Shown here piece after piece: positions 1 to 8,349 of a stretch of 64,000 bases of DNA; position 1 is the first letter of the stretch, and every line of letters begins with the position of its first letter. The notes beneath the pieces were generated by a model. The model did no database searches. It saw only the letters and a list, made by a program, of their open reading frames with translations, and was not told the DNA's origin. Made by a program: the position numbers and the translations under genes. The DNA lies in the NCBI GenBank assembly GCA_009693055.1, contig SHYA01000002.1:124001-188000 (forward strand). Reading direction: 5' to 3'. This stretch comes from Dehalococcoidia bacterium (GTDB lineage: Bacteria > Chloroflexota > Dehalococcoidia > Lucifugimonadales > SHYT01).

Positions 1-1
1 C

Positions 2-1066
2 TCCACGGAGAACTCCGCCTTCCACCCGACGCGCAACCCGTGGGACACCGGGCGCGTCCCCGGCGGCAGCAGCGGCGGCAGCGCGGCAGCCGTCGCGGCG
101 GGTGAGGCGTTCTACGCCCTCGGCTCCGACACCGGCGGCAGCATCCGCCAGCCCGCCGCGCTCTGCGGCGTCTCCGGCATCAAGCCCACCTACGGCCGCG
201 TCAGCCGCTCCGGCCTCGTCGCCTTCGCCAGCTCCCTGGACCAGGTCGGCCCCATCGCCCGCGACGCCGAGGACTGCGCCATCGTGCTCCAGGCCATCGC
301 CGGCCACGACCCGCGCGACTCCACCTCCCTCCCCAACCCCGTCCCGGACTACCGCGCCGCGCTCAAGCCCGACCTCACCGGCGTGCGCGTCGGCGTCCCC
401 AACGAGTACTTCGGCGAGGGATTTGACCCGGAGGTGGAGCGCGCCGTCCGCGAGGCCGTTGCCGTCCTCCAGCGCCTCGGCGCCACCGTGGAGCCGTGCT
501 CGCTGCCGCTTACCCGCTACGGCCTCCCCGTGTACTACATCATCGCCCCGTCCGAGTGCTCCGCGAACCTCGCCCGCTACGACGGCGTCAAGTACGGCTT
601 CTCCTACGACGGCCCCGGCACCATGTGGGAGGCGATGGAGCACACCCGCCGTCTCGGCTTCGGCCCGGAGGTCCGCCGCCGCATCATGCTCGGCACCTAC
701 GCCCTCTCCGCCGGCTACTACGACGCCTACTACCGGAAGGCCATGCAGGTGCGCACCCTGATCAGCCGCGAGTTTGAGCAGGCGTTCCAGCGTTTTGACA
801 TCCTGGTCACACCCACCACGCCCACCGTCGCTTTCAAGCTCGGCGAGAAGACCGCCGACCCCGTCGCCATGTACAAGAGCGACATCTGCACCATCCCCGT
901 CAACATCGCCGGCATCCCCTGCATCTCCATCCCCTGCGGCTTCGCCACCGGCCTCCCCATCGGCATGCAGGTCATGGCCAAGCCCCTCGGCGAGGAGGCG
1001 ATTTTCCACGCCGCCTACGCCTACCAGCGCGCTACCGACTGGCACACCCGCCGCCCTCCCCTCTAG
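2..1066 (+). CDS. gatA: Asp/Glu-tRNA amidotransferase subunit A, 3' part
   Basis: The reading frame is open from the window edge, so the gene lacks its 5' end; 354 residues are present. GatA is the amidase of the GatCAB complex. It releases ammonia from glutamine to convert misacylated Glu-tRNA(Gln) or Asp-tRNA(Asn). The amidase-signature core is visible: [14 protein letters not shown] at about residues 21-34 and [13 protein letters not shown] at 41-53. Ser23 matches the cis-serine and Ser47 the nucleophile of the Ser-Ser-Lys triad; the lysine lies upstream of the window. Aligning to the S. aureus enzyme (Ser178) suggests about 130 residues are missing, consistent with a normal length near 485. 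Codons are almost entirely C/G-ending. No terminator-like hairpin follows directly. Confidence 0.95.
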   Translation, partial: STENSAFHPTRNPWDTGRVPGGSSGGSAAAVAAGEAFYALGSDTGGSIRQPAALCGVSGIKPTYGRVSRSGLVAFASSLDQVGPIARDAEDCAIVLQAIAGHDPRDSTSLPNPVPDYRAALKPDLTGVRVGVPNEYFGEGFDPEVERAVREAVAVLQRLGATVEPCSLPLTRYGLPVYYIIAPSECSANLARYDGVKYGFSYDGPGTMWEAMEHTRRLGFGPEVRRRIMLGTYALSAGYYDAYYRKAMQVRTLISREFEQAFQRFDILVTPTTPTVAFKLGEKTADPVAMYKSDICTIPVNIAGIPCISIPCGFATGLPIGMQVMAKPLGEEAIFHAAYAYQRATDWHTRRPPL

Positions 1067-1107
1067 TCGCCCCGCTGGCCCGCTGCCACTCCTGGCAAAT
1101 CAGCTCG

Positions 1108-1126
1108 CCCTGAGCCTGTCGAAGGG
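1108..1126. repeat. Dispersed short repeat, copy 1
   Basis: The sequence ccctgagcctgtcgaaggg, read on the other strand, matches 17 of 19 bases of a copy at 28174-28192. Related elements built on 'tcctgag...gaag/cgaaggg' occur at 23173-23200, 27725-27746 and 28017-28040. All are intergenic. Short repeats of this look are common in environmental bacterial genomes; the function here is unknown. Confidence 0.6.
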
Positions 1127-1405
1127 CGACACTCCAAGATGCCCACAGCATGATTTCTACCGCCACCCGAGGCATTAATGCGCAGGCCCAAGGACTACCG
1201 TCGCTCTGAGCGCAGCACAGCCATTAGCAGGGTGCTCACGGTCAGGGGGATGAGGTCATCATCCCCTCCTAGCGCAAACGCCCCCGCCGCTGTACACTGT
1301 GCGCGGCAAGCGCGGCCTCTCGCTTTCCGTGCTCAGGAAAAGCGAGGTTGACTCCCAGGGGAATCCGCGTTGTGTGCCGGCGGAACAACAAGGTGCTCAC
1401 GGCGT

Positions 1406-1432
1406 GGAGAGAGGGGCGAAGCCCCTCTCTCC
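1406..1432. repeat. Perfect 12-bp inverted repeat (hairpin)
   Basis: ggagagaggggc is followed by the loop gaa and its exact reverse complement. No T-run follows on either strand, so it is not a classical intrinsic terminator. It is continuous with a C/G-rich 'cccccgcccttcgcaaagggagaggggg' type segment. The same style of C-rich hairpin recurs at 58708-58730, which suggests a dispersed intergenic element. Confidence 0.6.
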
Positions 1433-1489
1433 ACAATCATTACCCCCCGCCCTTCGCAAAGGGAGAGGGGGTACGGGGGTGAGGGTTCC

Positions 1490-2305
1490 ATGACCACCCA
1501 GCGCCCAGGGCCTCCTGGCTGGCCAGGCCAACCTCCCCAACAGCCTCCCGACCAGGAGCAAGACGAGGGGATGGAGGGGATGCAGGTCCTCGGCTACCAG
1601 CCCTTCCGCGCGCCGGAGGGCCACCTGGGCCAGGCCATGCTCGTCGTCACCAACCGCGGCAACATCTTCTGTCTCTACCACCCGCCGCAGAAGATGGACG
1701 CGGCTGTGATCTGGGTCGGCGGCGCGCGCGGCGGCGTCATCGGCCCCGCGGGCGGCCTCTACCTCGCTCTCGCCCAGGACCTCGCCTCCCAGAACATCGG
1801 CTCCCTCCGCCTGGACTACCGCGCCCCCAACGACCTGTACGAGTGCGTCCTGGACGCCCTGGCCGCCACGGCGCTGCTGGAGGGCGTCGGCTTCAAGCGT
1901 CTCGCCATCGTCGGCCACTCCTTCGGCGGCGCCGTCGCCGTCGCCAGCGGCACCAGCTCCCCCAACGTCGTCGCCGTCGCCGCACTCTGCAGCCAGGACA
2001 CCGGCTGCGAGCAGGTCGCCCAGCTCTCCCCGCGCCCCCTCTTCCTCGCCCACGGCACCAACGACGAGCGGATCCCCATCCAGGCCTCCGAGAACATCTT
2101 CAACGAGGCCAAAGACCCCAAGGAGTTCCACCGGCTGGAGGGCGCGGGCCACGGCCTGATGGAGTGCAAAGACCAGGTCCGCGACCTGCTCGGGGCGTGG
2201 CTCGTCAAGCACCTGGGTCCCGATACATCGGGGCCCGACCCCACTCCGCCCCCGCGCCTCCTCCGCCCCAACGACCCGCCGCCCGGCCCTCCTCCGCGGC
2301 GCTAA
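1490..2305 (+). CDS. Alpha/beta hydrolase, dienelactone-hydrolase-like
   Basis: Predicted 271-residue cytosolic alpha/beta-fold hydrolase. The nucleophile elbow GHSFGG is clear. A later HGTNDERIP segment fits the acid residue, and GAGHGLME supplies the likely catalytic histidine, so the triad looks complete. The substrate cannot be read from sequence; the length and the late 'LFLAHGTNDE' strand resemble dienelactone hydrolase/serine peptidase relatives. The first 30 residues are rich in Pro and Gln and the last 30 are Pro/Arg-rich; both ends look disordered. I chose the ATG at 1490 because the frame upstream runs through the repeat element. The Shine-Dalgarno is only G-rich sequence (gggtgaggg). 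Confidence 0.8.
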   Translation: MTTQRPGPPGWPGQPPQQPPDQEQDEGMEGMQVLGYQPFRAPEGHLGQAMLVVTNRGNIFCLYHPPQKMDAAVIWVGGARGGVIGPAGGLYLALAQDLASQNIGSLRLDYRAPNDLYECVLDALAATALLEGVGFKRLAIVGHSFGGAVAVASGTSSPNVVAVAALCSQDTGCEQVAQLSPRPLFLAHGTNDERIPIQASENIFNEAKDPKEFHRLEGAGHGLMECKDQVRDLLGAWLVKHLGPDTSGPDPTPPPRLLRPNDPPPGPPPRR

Positions 2306-2532
2306 CGTCACCCGCAACCCCCTCCTCGTCTACCTCCTCACACCCCTGCCCGGAGAAAACAATCAAACGCCCGTGCCCATGCGCCCGTCCACGGCCAAGT
2401 TCCTCAACCAAACAGCCCCGTCCGTCAATCAATCAGCCTCATAACAATCAGACCCCTCGAGCACTGTAAAAGGAGCGCGAGGAGCCGCGCTCCTCGCCAT
2501 GCCCCCCGTATTGCGCGCGTCCGCCCATCCAC

Positions 2533-2561
2533 TGGAACCCGCCGCCGCCGCCTGCTATAAT
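2533..2561 (+). promoter_or_regulatory. Extended -10 promoter for the CADD-family gene
   Basis: TGCTATAAT at 2553-2561 is a perfect extended -10. A weak -35 (tggaac, 2533-2538) lies 17 bp upstream. The transcript would start about 20 bases before the Shine-Dalgarno AGGAGG at 2578-2583. The rest of the 283-bp gap (2306-2588) shows nothing recognisable. Confidence 0.6.
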
Positions 2562-2588
2562 CCCCACGACAGTCATCAGGAGGACAGC

Positions 2589-3287
2589 ATGACATCAGAC
2601 CTGATCACCCGGCTCGAGGCCCGCATCCAGGAAAAGAGCCTGCTCAAGCACCCCTTCTACCAGGACTGGCAGCAGGGCAAGCTCAGCCTGGACGACCTGC
2701 GCGTCTACGCCGCCCAGTACTACCGCTTTGAGGCCGCCTTCCCCGTCATGCTCAGCGCCATCCACAGCCGCTGCCCGGATCCCGCGGTCCGGCAGGTCGT
2801 CCTGGACAACCTGTGGGACGAAGAGCACGGCCCCCGCAACCACGCCTACCTGTGGCTCCAGTTCGCTGAAGGCCTCGGCCTCTCCAAGGCGGACGTTGAG
2901 GCCACCCCCGCCTTCCCCGAGACCCAGCACCTGGTGGACACGCTCAAGACGATCACCTCCACCGGCTCCTACCAAGAGGGCCTCGCCGCCATGTACGCCT
3001 ACGAGGCGCAGGTCCCCGCCGTCGCCGCCGAGAAGCTGCGCGGCCTCAAGGAGTTCTACGGCCTCACCTCGCCCGAAGCCACCGAGTTCTTCGCCCTCCA
3101 CAGCACCCTGGACGTGGAGCACTCGGAGGGCGAGGCGCAGGGCATCGTGGCGCAGCCGCTCACCAGCTGGCAGGAGCGGGGCGTGGAGCGCGCCCTGGAC
3201 CAGGGCTTAGACGCCCTCTGGGGTTTCCTGGACGGTGTGCAGAACGCCCGCGTCGGTGTGGCGGCAGCCCCGCTAGGCTTGTCCTGA
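2589..3287 (+). CDS. CADD-family diiron protein (putative pABA synthase)
   Basis: A 232-residue heme-oxygenase-fold protein of the CADD/PqqC-like family. The chlamydial homologue makes p-aminobenzoate for folate, apparently from one of its own tyrosines. The six expected metal ligands are present at Glu78, His85, Glu139, His171, Asp175 and His178. Each is exactly three positions before the ligand I recall for chlamydial CADD (81, 88, 142, 174, 178, 181). Tyr24 in HPFYQDW is likewise offset by three from the sacrificial Tyr27. This strongly supports the family and suggests the chemistry is kept. AGGAGG sits 5 bases before the ATG, and the extended -10 lies upstream. The gene appears monocistronic. 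Codons are C-ending, like gatA and the hydrolase and unlike the genes that follow. Confidence 0.88.
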   Translation: MTSDLITRLEARIQEKSLLKHPFYQDWQQGKLSLDDLRVYAAQYYRFEAAFPVMLSAIHSRCPDPAVRQVVLDNLWDEEHGPRNHAYLWLQFAEGLGLSKADVEATPAFPETQHLVDTLKTITSTGSYQEGLAAMYAYEAQVPAVAAEKLRGLKEFYGLTSPEATEFFALHSTLDVEHSEGEAQGIVAQPLTSWQERGVERALDQGLDALWGFLDGVQNARVGVAAAPLGLS

Positions 3288-3333
3288 TCTTGGGAGTCAC
3301 AGCGGACTCCCCGGTTCTCTGGCGCTATAACCT

Positions 3334-3362
3334 TTGACGACCCTTTCCAACACGGGTACACT
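3334..3362 (+). promoter_or_regulatory. Promoter of the MarR gene; implies a leaderless mRNA
   Basis: TTGACG (3334-3339), a 17-bp spacer and TACACT (3357-3362). The predicted start point, 6-7 bases downstream, coincides with the GTG start codon at 3369, so the mRNA would be leaderless. No Shine-Dalgarno is visible, which agrees. Hexamers and spacing are identical to the rpoB promoter at 55588-55616. Confidence 0.7.
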
Positions 3363-3370
3363 ACCCCTGT
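3350..3370. promoter_or_regulatory. Candidate MarR operator (21-bp imperfect palindrome)
   Basis: acacgggtacactacccctgt reads ACA-c-GGGTA-cac-TACCC-c-TGT: eight of nine arm positions pair around a 3-bp centre. It covers the -10 box and the first two bases of the GTG start. Binding here would block RNA polymerase, as expected for an autoregulated MarR repressor. The size fits MarR operators. Confidence 0.6.
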
Positions 3371-3926
3371 GAAAACCATTTCGGGAACCGAAGCGTTTCT
3401 CCCAAACCAGATAGACCAGCTCCTAGCGACGCTCCCCGTCATTGTGCGCTGGCTCCGTCAGTCCACTCCTCCGCCCACACCTGTGGAAGAGGAGCGGCCC
3501 ATGACCCTGAGCCAGGTGCGCATGCTGCTCTACCTTTTCCAGAACGGTCCGCTGACCATGGGCGAGCTTGCCCACGGCCTTGGCGTCTCCTGCTCGGCGG
3601 TTACCGAGTGCGTTGACTCACTGGAAGAGCGGCGCGCTGCCATTCGCCATCGCTCAGAGACCGACCGTCGCCTGGTGCTCGTCAGCATGACGCCGGAAGT
3701 GGAGGCGGTGGCCGTCCAAGTCCTCGGTCAGTGGAAAGCCGTGCTTCACCACGCCTTGGTACAGCTTTCCCCCGAAGAGGGGCAGGCGTTCGTGAAGGGG
3801 GCCAGGCTCCTCGCGCAGGCTGCGGAATCTTGGATGGAGCGGAACCTCTCATTTGAGCACGACCTATCCAGGGCGTCCGTTCCATCATCTGTTGACTCTA
3901 GTGCAAACGTGGCGGCGCGAGTCTAA
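3369..3926 (+). CDS. MarR-family transcriptional regulator
   Basis: A 185-residue winged-helix regulator, probably dimeric. The DNA-binding core is clear: LTMGELAHGLGVSCSAVTE forms the helix-turn-helix at about residues 59-77, and the following RHRSETDRRLVLVSMT is the wing with the family's D-R signature. Flanking helices would form the dimer interface. The GTG start is set by the promoter, which leaves no room for a leader. A palindrome over the -10 box suggests autoregulation. The gene sits 34 bp before four MFS exporter genes, with no promoter between it and the first, so it is probably cotranscribed with and controls them, the usual MarR-efflux arrangement. The ligand is unknown. Confidence 0.88.
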   Translation: MKTISGTEAFLPNQIDQLLATLPVIVRWLRQSTPPPTPVEEERPMTLSQVRMLLYLFQNGPLTMGELAHGLGVSCSAVTECVDSLEERRAAIRHRSETDRRLVLVSMTPEVEAVAVQVLGQWKAVLHHALVQLSPEEGQAFVKGARLLAQAAESWMERNLSFEHDLSRASVPSSVDSSANVAARV

Positions 3927-3960
3927 AGGCTCCTCAGCCCGCTACCGAGAGGGGATGGTC

Positions 3961-5400
3961 ATGGCAGATAGACCCAGGCAAGGGTCATTACCCAAGGTGT
4001 TCGCCGCTGTGGCACATGCGAACGGAGCCGCGTCCAAAAACGGTGGCTCGGAGTCCAACGGCGATCACCGGCAACCACCGCCAACCGCGACGCGGGCGCA
4101 CCCCGGGGGCTTTCTGGACGCGTTCCGGTACCGCGACTACCGCCTTCTGTGGGTGGGAAGCCTGTTCTTTAGCTTAGGGATTTGGCTCCAGATGGTCACC
4201 CTTGGATGGGTGGTGTACGACCTGACGGCATCCAGCAGCCGCCTCGGCCAGATCCTTGGCATTGGTGCGATCCCGATGCTGCTCCTCGTCCCGGTCTCGG
4301 GCGTAGTTGTAGACAGGTTGAACCGTCGGGTGGTCCTGGTGGCCACGCAGCTCGCCATGGCGGTGTTCTCCTTCGGTTTGGCGATCGCGCTGGTTACTGA
4401 CAGCGTCCAGCTGTGGCACCTGTTCGGCTTCGTGCTCCTCACGGGTATCTGTCAGGTCTTCTTCATGCCGGTCCAACAGATATTGATGTTCGGCGTTGTG
4501 CCGCGCGAAAAATTCCCCAACGCCGTCGGCCTCATGATGCTCTCCTTCAACATCACGCGTTTGCTCCCGCTCGCCGCCGGGTACATCATCGCTTGGGTTG
4601 GGCCGGAAGGGAACTTCTTTATTCAAGGCGCGGCGGTTATTGGTGTCGCGGTAACGGCGTTGCTGTTGAAGTTTCCGCCCCGGCCATCCGTCGCAAGGGA
4701 GCCGGTCCTGCGCAATCTCGCTGCGGGCGCTCGGTACGCCGTTCGGACTCCGCTCGTGCGCGTCATGCTCTTCCTTGGCATAGTCCCACCGCTGCTGCTG
4801 ATACCCGCATTCATGGGGCTTATGCCCGTCTTCGCCAAGGACGTTATCCACACGGGGCCAACAGGACTGGGGTTGCTCCTCTCGTCCATGGGGGTGGGAG
4901 GCATTTGTGGCGCGCTCTTTACGGCGTCGCTTGGTCGGTTTGAGCGACGCGGCCTTTTGCTGCTCGGCGCGATGGTCGCCTTCAGCCTGCTCATCTTCGC
5001 GTTCTCGTTCAGCCGGTCTATGGCGATGGCCCTTCCCATCCTTGTTGTGACCGGCTTTTGCGAGATGGTTGCCATGAGCACCACCCAGGCGCTCCTGCAA
5101 CTCTGCGTTGCCGATGCGATGCGGGCACGGGTAATCAGCATTTCAAACATGGGGATGGGGCTCATCCCCCTGGGCATCCTGGGCGCCGGCATCGGCGCCG
5201 AACACCTGGGCGCGCCGCAGATGGTCGCCATTTGTGCGGCGACTGCGCTCGGAATGACTGTGCTTGTTGCCGTGCTCGTGCCCGACGTGCGAAGGTTGAG
5301 CCTCAGCCAATTGACTGGAGGGAAAGGCGGTGTGCACGCTCCGGAGGGCTCCGCTCTTTCGGCGTCAGCCCAAAGCAGCAAAGGGCCGGCGCGTGTCTAA
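3961..5400 (+). CDS. MFS exporter 1 (pair A), EntS/MFS_3 type
   Basis: A 479-residue transporter with about 12 membrane spans, preceded by about 50 residues of polar, low-complexity sequence. The start of the fold, FRYRDYRLLWVGSLFFSLG, and the loop VVVDRLNRRVVL (motif A between spans 2 and 3) are typical of the MFS_3 group that includes enterobactin exporter EntS and macrolide exporters. It probably uses the proton gradient to expel a small molecule. The ATG at 3961 is preferred because gagagggg lies 6 bases upstream; an in-frame ATG at 3955 is the alternative. It is closely related along its whole length to the next gene, so the two arose by duplication. Confidence 0.85.
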   Translation: MADRPRQGSLPKVFAAVAHANGAASKNGGSESNGDHRQPPPTATRAHPGGFLDAFRYRDYRLLWVGSLFFSLGIWLQMVTLGWVVYDLTASSSRLGQILGIGAIPMLLLVPVSGVVVDRLNRRVVLVATQLAMAVFSFGLAIALVTDSVQLWHLFGFVLLTGICQVFFMPVQQILMFGVVPREKFPNAVGLMMLSFNITRLLPLAAGYIIAWVGPEGNFFIQGAAVIGVAVTALLLKFPPRPSVAREPVLRNLAAGARYAVRTPLVRVMLFLGIVPPLLLIPAFMGLMPVFAKDVIHTGPTGLGLLLSSMGVGGICGALFTASLGRFERRGLLLLGAMVAFSLLIFAFSFSRSMAMALPILVVTGFCEMVAMSTTQALLQLCVADAMRARVISISNMGMGLIPLGILGAGIGAEHLGAPQMVAICAATALGMTVLVAVLVPDVRRLSLSQLTGGKGGVHAPEGSALSASAQSSKGPARV

Positions 5401-5462
5401 CCCTCAAAGTCCGGTCACGTGTCGGCGCAACGTCCGAGCCCCCCGGCGTTCATAGGAGAAGC

Positions 5463-6854
5463 ATGACAGACCAGCCAGAAGCTACCCCGCCATCGCAGGT
5501 GCCCTCCAAAGCGGCACGCTTCAGTGGCGTGGTGTCATCAAACGGTGGCCCGGTGACACCCGGCGCTAATGGGGTGCACACTCAGCCGAGCGCCGAGACG
5601 CCGGGAGCTAGTGGAAGCGCCTTCGCCGCGTTCCAGTACCGCGATTACCGACTCCTGTGGACGGGCAGCCTCTTTTTCAGCGTAGGTATCTGGCTGCAGA
5701 TGGTGACGCTCGGCTGGTTGGTGTATGACATCACCGGGTCCAGCAGCCGTCTGGGGCAGATCCTGGGCATTGGCGCCATCCCGATACTGCTCTTGGTCCC
5801 GCTTTCGGGTGTCGTCGCAGACCGGATGAACCGACAGCGGGTCTTGGTGGTCACGCAGGTGGGCATGGCGGTGCTCTCGCTCGGCCTGGCGCTGATCCTG
5901 TTCACCGATAGCGTCCGGCTGTGGCACCTGTTCGGCTTTGTGATCCTCACCGGTATCTGTCAGGTCTTCTACATGCCCATCCAACAGACGGTGCTGTTTG
6001 GTGTGGTGCCCCGGGAGAAGTTCCCGAGCGCCGTGGGCCTCATGATGCTCTCATTCAACCTCACGCGGGTGCTACCGCTTGCAGCGGGCTATATCATCGC
6101 GGCCGTGGGACCGGAGGGGAACTTCCTCATTCAGGGTATCGCGGTGCTGGGTGTCATTGTTACGCTGCTGCTGATGAAATTCCCTCCGCGGATGAATGTC
6201 GCAAGAGAGCCGGTCCTGCGGAACCTCACAGAAGGCGCTCGGTATGTCATCCGTGCTCCTCTCGTGCGAGCTATGCTCTTTATTGGCATAGTTCCGCCGT
6301 TGCTGCTGATACCCGCATTCATGGGCATCATGCCGGTCTTTGCTAAGGACGTCATCCACACCGGACCGACGGGGTTCGGGCTTCTCCTCTCTTCCATGGG
6401 AGTGGGGGGCATTCTCGGAGCTCTCTTTACCGCATCGCTCGGGCGGTTTGAGCGGCGTGGCCTCCTGATGCTCTGCACGTTGGTTGTCTTTAGTCTGCTC
6501 ATTCTCGCCTTCTCATTCACCAGGTCTATGGCCACGGCGCTTCCTGTCCTTGTCGTGACCGGCTTTTTCGAGATGACCTTTTTTAGCACCAGCCAGGCGC
6601 TCTTGCAGCTTTGCGTGGCAGACGAGATGCGTGGGCGGGTGATTAGCCTTTCCAACCTGGGGATGGGGCTTATGCCCCTGGGGATCCTGGGCGCCGGCAT
6701 TGGTGCGGAGCACCTGGGTGCTCCCAAGATGGTGGCGATCTGTGCACTCATCGCCTTGGGGATCACTGTTGCCACCGCGGTGTACATGCCGAGCCTGCGG
6801 GCGCTGCGCCTGAGCCAGTTGGCCCGGGTGAACGGCGCGGAACAGAAGCTTTAG
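5463..6854 (+). CDS. MFS exporter 2 (pair A), EntS/MFS_3 type
   Basis: A 463-residue paralogue of the preceding gene. The two align without large gaps from FQYRDYRLLWTGSLFFSVG to the last span; the N-terminal linkers differ most, although both are rich in Gly, Pro and Ser. Twelve spans are predicted, with motif A as VVADRMNRQRVL. The ATG at 5463 follows AGGAGA at 5454-5459, which rules out the longer upstream frame running through the end of exporter 1. The gap to exporter 1 is 62 bp. The substrate is unknown; recent duplication suggests dosage gain or split substrate range. Confidence 0.85.
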   Translation: MTDQPEATPPSQVPSKAARFSGVVSSNGGPVTPGANGVHTQPSAETPGASGSAFAAFQYRDYRLLWTGSLFFSVGIWLQMVTLGWLVYDITGSSSRLGQILGIGAIPILLLVPLSGVVADRMNRQRVLVVTQVGMAVLSLGLALILFTDSVRLWHLFGFVILTGICQVFYMPIQQTVLFGVVPREKFPSAVGLMMLSFNLTRVLPLAAGYIIAAVGPEGNFLIQGIAVLGVIVTLLLMKFPPRMNVAREPVLRNLTEGARYVIRAPLVRAMLFIGIVPPLLLIPAFMGIMPVFAKDVIHTGPTGFGLLLSSMGVGGILGALFTASLGRFERRGLLMLCTLVVFSLLILAFSFTRSMATALPVLVVTGFFEMTFFSTSQALLQLCVADEMRGRVISLSNLGMGLMPLGILGAGIGAEHLGAPKMVAICALIALGITVATAVYMPSLRALRLSQLARVNGAEQKL

Positions 6855-6893
6855 AACGTGGCGGTTTCCACAGCGGGGTAGCTAACTGCGGTG

Positions 6894-6907
6894 CAGAGAC
6901 GTCTCTG
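6894..6907. promoter_or_regulatory. Perfect 14-bp palindrome before MFS exporter 3
   Basis: cagagacgtctctg is fully self-complementary and lies in the 99-bp gap between exporters 2 and 3. It could be an operator separating the two exporter pairs. It does not resemble the GGGTA-TACCC palindrome at the MarR promoter, so a different regulator or a chance match is possible. Confidence 0.35.
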
Positions 6908-6953
6908 ACGTTTACGAGCGAACCTTTCCCGATGGGACATTCAGGGGAACGCA

Positions 6954-8294
6954 ATGCCGGAAAATCCCGAAACGAAACTGCCCACAGGCGCGGTGACTAC
7001 GCCCCCTTCTGCAGCCGAGCCCGCTCCCAGCGGGAATGGCCAGTCGGGAACCCCGAGCACAGTAGCCGTTGCACCCGCCCCTAAGCGGACCCTAGGCTCC
7101 ACGTTTGAGGCGCTTCAGTACGCCAATTACCGGAACCTGTGGTTCGGCAACCTGTTTGGCGGCGGCGCTCTCTGGATCCAACAAATCACCGTCCCGTGGC
7201 TGGTCTACGACCTTACCGGCTCCGGCGCCATGCTGGGGCTGATCAATGGCATGTTTACCCTTCCGATCGCGTTGGTGGCCCCCTTCAGTGGCGCCATGGC
7301 TGACCGCGTGGACCGCAAAAAGATTCTGATAACGGCCCAGGTTTACCTGGGGATGTTATCTGTCCTCTTTGCGGTGGACGTGGGGCTTGACTATGTAGAG
7401 GTGTGGCACGTCTTTGTTTTCGTCCTCCTCATCGGTGCTGGGTTCGGCTTCATGTTCACGACCGGCCAGACGCTGATTCCAACCACGGTGCCACGCAAGG
7501 CGATTGTGAATGCAGTAGCCCTTAACAACACTTCTCTTAACGCTACACGGGCCATCGGGCCTGCCGTCGGCGGCCAACTCATCGCAACATTCGGCATTGC
7601 GGGGAACTTCTTCGTTCAGGCTGCTTGTTACTTCCTGGGTCTCATCTTTCTCTTTCGCGTGAAGCTTGACCCTGTTCCGAAGATTGCAGTTAGGCCGCCG
7701 TTTTTCCAGACCATGCAAGAGGGGTTCAAGTACGTGGGCTCGGATAAGGCGATACTGGCCCTTATCATCATGGGTTTGGGGCCGACGTTGTTTCTCTTCC
7801 CCACTGGCGCACTCATGCCAATCTTCGCTGTCGATGTATTCCATCGTGGCGCTCAGGGGTTTGGCATTCTCCTCACGGCCATCGGGGTCGGTGCGCTGAT
7901 TGGGGCGCTCAGCGTGGCGGCGATTGGAGAGGTCCGGCGGAAGGGGATCATCATGTACGCTCTGCTCTTCGCGGCCTTTGGCATGGTGCTGCTCTTCGCG
8001 TGGACCAGGTCTCTGCCGCTCGCCCTTCTCGTCTTGGGTCTCCAGGGGGCGTTTCAGACCGCGTACCTGGCTATTCAAGGGTCAACGCTTCAGCTCAAGG
8101 TGCCCAACCAGATGCTTGGCCGCGTGATGAGCGTGTCCATGCTGAACATCGCCATGTTCCCACTCGGCGGCCTTGTCGGCGGGCAACTGGCCGACGTGAT
8201 GAGTGGGCCATGGGCCGTTACCATCCTGGCGTTGGGCGGAATCACCTTCGTCGCGGCCACCATCGTGGCGTTGCCTGCATTTCGCAAGCTCTAG
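6954..8294 (+). CDS. MFS exporter 3 (pair B), EntS/MFS_3 type
   Basis: A 446-residue, about 12-span transporter of the same MFS_3 group. It belongs to a different branch: the core begins LQYANYRNLWFGNLFGGGALWIQ in place of the YRDYRLLW of pair A, and motif A is AMADRVDRKKIL. The first 45 residues are hydrophilic and rich in Pro, Ala and Thr. GGGGAA precedes the ATG at a suitable distance. It is closest to exporter 4. The 99-bp gap upstream could hold its own control; a perfect palindrome is there. Confidence 0.84.
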   Translation: MPENPETKLPTGAVTTPPSAAEPAPSGNGQSGTPSTVAVAPAPKRTLGSTFEALQYANYRNLWFGNLFGGGALWIQQITVPWLVYDLTGSGAMLGLINGMFTLPIALVAPFSGAMADRVDRKKILITAQVYLGMLSVLFAVDVGLDYVEVWHVFVFVLLIGAGFGFMFTTGQTLIPTTVPRKAIVNAVALNNTSLNATRAIGPAVGGQLIATFGIAGNFFVQAACYFLGLIFLFRVKLDPVPKIAVRPPFFQTMQEGFKYVGSDKAILALIIMGLGPTLFLFPTGALMPIFAVDVFHRGAQGFGILLTAIGVGALIGALSVAAIGEVRRKGIIMYALLFAAFGMVLLFAWTRSLPLALLVLGLQGAFQTAYLAIQGSTLQLKVPNQMLGRVMSVSMLNIAMFPLGGLVGGQLADVMSGPWAVTILALGGITFVAATIVALPAFRKL

Positions 8295-8349
8295 GGATTG
8301 CGTTACTACAGGACGAGCGCTTCCGAGCGAACGGGGCTGGGGGACATCG

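Larger units (their letters stand above)
1067..1489. other. 423-bp intergenic region, no gene
   Basis: I see no convincing coding frame between gatA and the hydrolase. The stretch holds one dispersed repeat (1108-1126), an imperfect hairpin at 1319-1346 with one bulged base, and a perfect 12-bp inverted repeat at 1406-1432. No promoter with both boxes is evident. Confidence 0.6.

Noticed and set aside
102-761. 219-codon plus-strand frame rich in Ser, Pro and Ala at the left end
   Set aside because: It lies out of frame inside gatA, whose amidase signature is unmistakable.
4174-5100. 308-codon minus-strand frame within exporter 1
   Set aside because: A shadow of the exporter gene, with compositions rich in His, Glu and Arg and no recognisable domain.
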